DNA from: Metallyticus violacea
Lineage: Eukaryota; Arthropoda; Insecta; Mantodea; Metallyticidae
DNA length: 64,000 bases
NCBI GenBank assembly: GCA_030762175.1
Contig: CM060831.1
Location: forward strand, 77,815,001 to 77,879,000
Direction: 5' to 3'
Of the stretch, positions 59,031 through 64,000 are shown piece by piece. The notes beneath the pieces are model-generated. The model did not search any database. It saw only the letters and a list, made by a program, of their open reading frames with translations, and was not told where the DNA came from. Numbering within the stretch: the first letter of the stretch is position 1; the number at the start of each line of letters is the position of its first letter. The translations under genes and the position numbers were made by a program.

Positions 59031-60100
59031 ATACTGAACAGTGCTAGTGCAGAAAAAAATGGTACCTTTTGAGTACTTTTGAAATTGCGGTTTATCTGCA
59101 CACCCCCACTCCTAATGGTCCGATTTCCCTGATTTTCAGAAACTATTTTTCTTATTTTAATTAAATGGTACATACCGAGTTTCGTTCCGAAAAAACAAAT
59201 ATTGGTACCGCTCGAGCATTTGTTTAAATTTCGGTTTTCAGATATATCCCCGCTCTTAATGATTCCATTTCCTTGATTTTCAGAAAATATTTCCCTTCTC
59301 TTGTTTAAATGAATGTACCGAATTTTGTTGCGAAAAACAAATATTGGTGCCGATACAGCGATTTTTAAATTTTGGGTTTCAGGTAACCTCCACTCCTAAT
59401 AGTTTGATTTTGCTGATTTTCACAAATTATTTTATTGTTTTATTTTAATGGCATATAGCGAGTTTCGTTTAGAAAAAGCAAAACTTGCGGCGATAGAGCG
59501 ATTTTTAAAATTTCACTTTAGGTTAACCTCCATTCTGAATCTTAATGAGTTAGATTTCCCTGATTTTCAGAAACTATTTTACTCCTTTTATTTAAATGGT
59601 ATATATTCGTTGCAAAAAAAAAAAAAAATATTGGTGTAGCTAGAGCGATTTATAAATTTTGGATTTCAGGTAAATTCCCACTCCTAATAGTCTGATTTCC
59701 CTGATTTTCGGAAAGTATTTTTACTGTTTTATTGCAATGGTATATTCTGAGTTTCGTTGAGAGAAAAAAAAAAGCCCAACAACAACAAACAAAAATTGCG
59801 GCCGCTAGACCGATTTTTAAATTTTCGCTTTAGGTTAGCTCTCAGTTCTAAATGTCCAATTTCGTTTTTTTTTTTTTTTTTTTAACTCAATAAGTCGTTT
59901 GTTAATTTACCGTTAATGTCGAGTTTCATTCAGAAAAAACAAAATTTGCTATCACTAGGGCGATTTTTAAATTTCCGCTTTGGGTTGACCCTCACTTCAA
60001 TGTTGTGGTTTTTGAACTCAATGAGTGTTTTGTTAATTTATCCCTATAGGAGTTTCGTTGAGAAAGTACAAAAATTGCGGCCGCTAGAGCGTTAACAGAC
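59030..60100. repeat. Degenerate tandem array, about 145-bp unit, about seven copies
   Basis: The landmark GATTTTC recurs near 59,131, 59,275, 59,415, 59,562 and 59,703, with related but altered units at about 59,855 and 60,010, a spacing of 140-157 bp. Each unit has the same order: CTCCTAAT, GATTTTCAGAAA, a T-rich stretch, GAGTTTCGTT, an A-run, ATTG-GG/C-CGCTAGAGCGA, TTTTTAAATTT, TTTCAGGT. Units differ at many sites and in A/T run length. GCGGCCGCTAGA occurs in two of the later units. Confidence 0.85.
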
Positions 60101-60189
60101 ATATCTATACTATACATACATTTTTTCATTGTCACTTATGGTGCCTATATAGTAAGTAAGATCGATGAAGATTGAAGAAATGTATCAAA

Positions 60190-60430
60190 AATCTTTTAAT
60201 GGGCACGACCGCAATAGCTTAAGTGAGTTCTAATACCGAAATCACTTGTGCCCCAAGGCTGCCGTTCCGCACCTGGCCGCAGGACAGTCCATTTGTTAGG
60301 TGCATACAGAGAGCCATAAGGACGAGGTGATGACGGAGCAACGGAATGAGTGACAACAGAATAAATCTGTCCATGCGCCGCTTCGCCCGGCACAAAGCCC
60401 ACTTACGGCCGCTGGGATCGAACCGTGCAC
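60190..60430 (-). mobile_element. Possible tRNA-derived SINE
   Basis: On the minus strand GCACGGTTCGATCCCAGCGG fits a B box and is followed by a GC-richer body (TGGGCTTTGTGCCGGG, CTGTCCTGCGGCCAGG) ending GCGGTCGTGCCC. The A box is not convincing and no second copy is present in the window. Confidence 0.4.
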
Positions 60431-60754
60431 ACCGTTATTCAGCGAACACACAAGCAGTGCATGTCTTTGTTGTTACTAATATATAACTTTAAATGCTTGT
60501 ATTCACTGTAACTGTGTAGTGCGATATGAATTGATTTATACAGTTGAACCTAGGTGCGGAGTTAGGCCTCCTTTATAAGTTTACGTTGTAGCAAATATAG
60601 CCTTAATAGCATTAACTTTTTAATTTACTGTTTCTCGAGATATAAACTTTATACATTTTAAATAGGACAGATTTGTTATAGTTATTCAAATATGTCTTAC
60701 TAACTGTTAAAACTATAGCTAATTAATCTGCTACTGTTCCTTACATTTCGGTAA

Positions 60755-60791
<37 letters not shown>

Positions 60792-61880
60792 ACTGCTATC
60801 AAACACAGAACTGAAACTTTAATTTTCGGTTATCAGTATAAAGTTTCGTTTAAACTTTGGGTAAATTTCAAATAGATACTTTTGAAAGCAGAGTTAGTCA
60901 GTACATGCAAAACATTACCGTATTAGTGAATGTTTAAAACATTTACATAAAAGTACCTTATCGCTTGAATTTCATGCTGGGGTTAATGCATTTGAATGGT
61001 GGAGCTCTTAATGGCGACATCTTATTTACAGAGCTAGGAAATTTATGCAAGTGCATATTTTACTTCATGCACAAAAGAAAAACGTTCAACAATTATATCG
61101 TTAAACATTTAAACAGTAAATTTTAATTATTTCAGGATTTACTGCCTTATTTTTTTCCATGAGATGTTACATACAATTATGTATTGTTGTTTTGTTTTAA
61201 TTGTATAGTTAATTCCCTGCTGGGCTTTGCAGTTGTGCACTTAACTAGGTTAATAAGGTTCTTGTTTGTACAATAGAAAGATAGTTTGGAATTTATGAAA
61301 CACCCTGTACAATCCGAGAAAGGAAAACCCAAGGACGAGTAGAATACCTGGCATTCCCCGCTTGAACAATTTCCAGGTAAATCCTGTCATTAGTATGATG
61401 GTTGTAATGTGTGCGTTCACATCTACTTGTCTTGAAATTTCTGAAAGGGAATTTAGTGTAGTAAAAAAAGGTGCATGGGTAATTTTGGCGCGATTCTCTT
61501 GTGTTTAAATTATAATCGGTAAAAACAGACGGGTCTCACAATTAAAGAGCTGGTTAATAAAGGAAAATTTCACAAAATTGCCATATTTTCCATAAAATGC
61601 ACCATTTCACAGTACTTGCTGTTATCCCCAAATGGTTTAAGAATCGTTTAATAGAATGCTTTGCTCTTATGTTGCAGAAAAGTATAAAATGGGCCATGTT
61701 GAGAAACAATTAGTGTATTGAATTAACTTTCACAATTTTTCAATTCTGGTTGTTCATATTTATAGAATGTTTCAACAATTCTTCTGTTTGCGCAGATGAT
61801 AAATAAGCACCGATTCTAGTTTTGTTTATTAAAAGTAACGAAAGTAATGGAGGAAAGCAGAGAATGCTTTGGCAGAAGTG
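60431..61880. other. Unassigned AT-rich stretch with a (TA)n microsatellite
   Basis: The microsatellite is at about 60,757-60,789. No gene or element recognised. Confidence 0.5.
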
Positions 61881-61882
61881 AT

Positions 61883-62110
61883 AAGGAACTCAGGCGGTAG
61901 ACGCTTGGAACTCGCTTTCGGGAGGTTCCGGGTTCGAATCCCTGCCGGGGCGCATGTGGCTTACTCAGTCGTCGCCCGTGGATCCTGGTTGCCCATTGTT
62001 CCCCTCTCTCCTCCCTCCCTTTGGGAGATGCCCCATTGGGGGAATATGCACAAACGATCAGCCATGAGCAAGGCCGAAGTATCAAACCTCAAACAACCCA
62101 GTCGTTAAAT
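61883..62110 (+). mobile_element. tRNA-derived SINE, family C, short form
   Basis: Head GTAGACGCTTGGAACTCGC, B box CGGGTTCGAATCCCTGCC, short body with GGATCCTGGTTGCCCATTG, then the shared 3' end GGGGGAATATGCACAAACGA, TCAGCCATGAGCAAGGCCGA and AGTATCAAACCTCAAACAAC. Confidence 0.82.
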
Positions 62111-64000
62111 CCGTCAAGGAGTGTTGCATAAAAATATATTAACAGAATGCATGTGTCGCAACAAAATAAACTTTTAAATTCATCTCAGACAAATTTACTG
62201 TCGATTGTTTGGCATTATGAACACGAAATTAAGTGTGAATGATGTTTACTTTCTGGGAAACGAATGAAGAAGCTGGTTCAAAGATAAAATGTGAATATGT
62301 CACAATATTAACATACCCAGAGTCCGTCTCATTAATATAAAGAAAGCATTAGTGTTCTAGTTCATACAAAAGAAAGTGTTAATATATGTTATTTTTCATT
62401 ACATAGAAAAAGGAAAATTTAATGGAAAATTCATATGATTAACTTACATTTTTTACGTTTTATAGTTCTTCAAATGAAAAAGGGGGGGGGTTGAATTTAA
62501 ATATTCAAATACAATACACTGAATTCTGAAATTTTCGTTTTTTTTCCCCTCCTATTTCCCCGAATGATAGCAAAATCGTATGAAGCATGTCACATACTAT
62601 GATTAGAGTGAATCGAGTGCGTTTACACAGATATTGTAACCTTTAACCTCAAGAAAATTAATTGTGCTGGGAAATAAGGCAGCGTAAGATAAAAGCACAT
62701 TGTTTATTTATCTGTTTTATTCTGACAGACCATTAGGCTTCTCTTCCGCTCTTTCAATCTAATAATAAGATTCAGTGATAATACAACAATTGTAATAAGG
62801 ACAATACTCGTGCATATGTAAAACATTAAAGCGGTAAATAAATGTGTGCTAGTACCTAAACATAAATAATAAAAATATTAACGTAATAATAGAGCAAAGA
62901 CAATAATAGAACAAACAGTAACAATGGTAATTCAAACACATATATACCTACCTATGTAAGTAATGAGTGCAAATAAAACATAAAAATGAAAAATCTTAAC
63001 AATGCTATGAAGGAAATAGAAATATTTATGATATTAATAACAATAATAGGACGTGCACTTTTGTGACAGAATAAAACAAATATCTGTAGAAATCTATAGG
63101 TAAGGTAATCTATTACAGGCTAGTAAGTAATAATTGACCTGTCTGCTATGAAACTTTGGAAAGAGAAAGAGAAAGACAGGAAATATTGTTATTGGATTCC
63201 ACGGGTCCCTTTATTGCAAATCAAGTGGTTGCCAAGCCTAGGCACTTAAGTTCTTCCAAACCTCATTTGACTTTCCCCAAATTTCTGGGTCAAAATTAAC
63301 TGCAGAGTTAAACCGTGGCCTACAGGAGTTCTGCAGAAGGTATATGCTCAAAATTGCAATTGCATTGAAAGTTTTTTTTCCCGCTAATTTGAAACATTTT
63401 ATGTGCCTGGCTGCAACATGTTCTCTAGCTCGTCAAAATTAAAAAGTGCATGGGATTATTTTCGATGAGAAAATAAAATAGTGTTTGTGAAAATGCACAG
63501 CAAGAAGGAATTGACGAACCTATCCTGCTTGCTAACGAGATATGAAGCAAATAACTTCAAATAAAAATGTGGATATTATGGAAACAAACTGTAGCCAAAT
63601 TCCCAACTTAATCTCAATTTTGGTGCGTGAATTCCAAAAGGGTTCAGCGGTGTCATAGCAACATATCAAACGTTTAGAAACCCAAGACCCTCTCTACAAG
63701 AATCTATTGAGTGGTGTAAACGTTTTCTGACATTTGCCCTGGTCTGATAGACATAAACCAGCACTTCTGAAGAAAATTCTTCTTTGAAATATGACATCTT
63801 GTGACGTACACGGCCGTTTTCTGTTTACAAGTACTTTTTGTCTGATAAAAGGCTAAAAAATATGAATATTGTTTTAATAGTGCATTGTGTTTAATGCAAA
63901 TATATTGTAAAACACGTTTTTTCAAATGTGAGCTGTGCATGTTGAACTAGAACATTATACTAATAGAAATAAACATTGCTTTGAATTGAGCATTACTAAT
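62111..64000. other. Unassigned AT-rich stretch to the window end
   Basis: A G-run lies near 62,481-62,490. No exon, transposase, SINE or RNA gene recognised on either strand. Confidence 0.5.

Noticed and set aside
1..64000. CRISPR array, operon, prophage or other bacterial-type system
   Set aside because: No regularly spaced short repeats, no closely packed long frames and no ribosome-binding-site pattern; the sequence is clearly animal nuclear DNA.

Overview
This is an AT-rich, gene-poor piece of an animal nuclear genome. The organism is most likely an insect. I lean towards a cockroach- or termite-like lineage, from the dense mix of degenerate mariner elements, jockey-like LINE relics, tRNA-derived SINEs and AAT/TA microsatellites, but the species call is inference. 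Nothing bacterial, plasmid-like or CRISPR-like is visible.

The one convincing host-gene feature is an 84-bp exon on the minus strand at 31,976-32,059, almost exactly mid-window. It has a good acceptor and donor, is much more GC-rich than its surroundings, and encodes the middle of an SH3 domain closest to DOCK3/DOCK4/Sponge guanine-nucleotide exchange factors. I found neither the preceding nor the following exon, so the rest of the window is best read as parts of two very large introns (at least about 32 kb each way).

Left half (1-31,975): a TIR-bounded mariner (641-2,610), several DDE transposase relics (2.7-6.5 kb, 12.4-13.05 kb), a LINE relic (13.3-15.2 kb), five further mariner relics (7.3, 16.5, 18.7, 24.5 and 30.5 kb, four of them from one family), and two other mariner types (20.4 and 26.3 kb). 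Two internally deleted copies of one TIR transposon lie at 10,005-10,856 and 27,368-27,952. SINEs are scattered through, some with clear target-site duplications.

Right half (32,060-64,000): more SINEs, three mariner relics, one or two jockey-like LINE relics (40.9-44.65 kb) with a SINE nested inside with a perfect 14-bp duplication, a second copy of an unclassified dispersed repeat (49.0-50.5 kb, partner at 22.6-23.4 kb), strand-biased pyrimidine and purine tracts (47.0 and 55.1 kb), a 12-bp-stem hairpin (47.5 kb), another copy of the main mariner family with a 285-bp insertion and 11-bp duplication (56.3-57.7 kb), a SINE cluster (57.9-58.45 kb), and a degenerate tandem array of about 145-bp units (59.0-60.1 kb).

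All transposase and reverse-transcriptase frames are broken, so none of the mobile elements looks autonomous. I did not find a new multi-gene biological system. The items most worth following are the DOCK exon in its giant introns, the tandem array, the dispersed repeat pair, the two deletion derivatives and the isolated hairpin.
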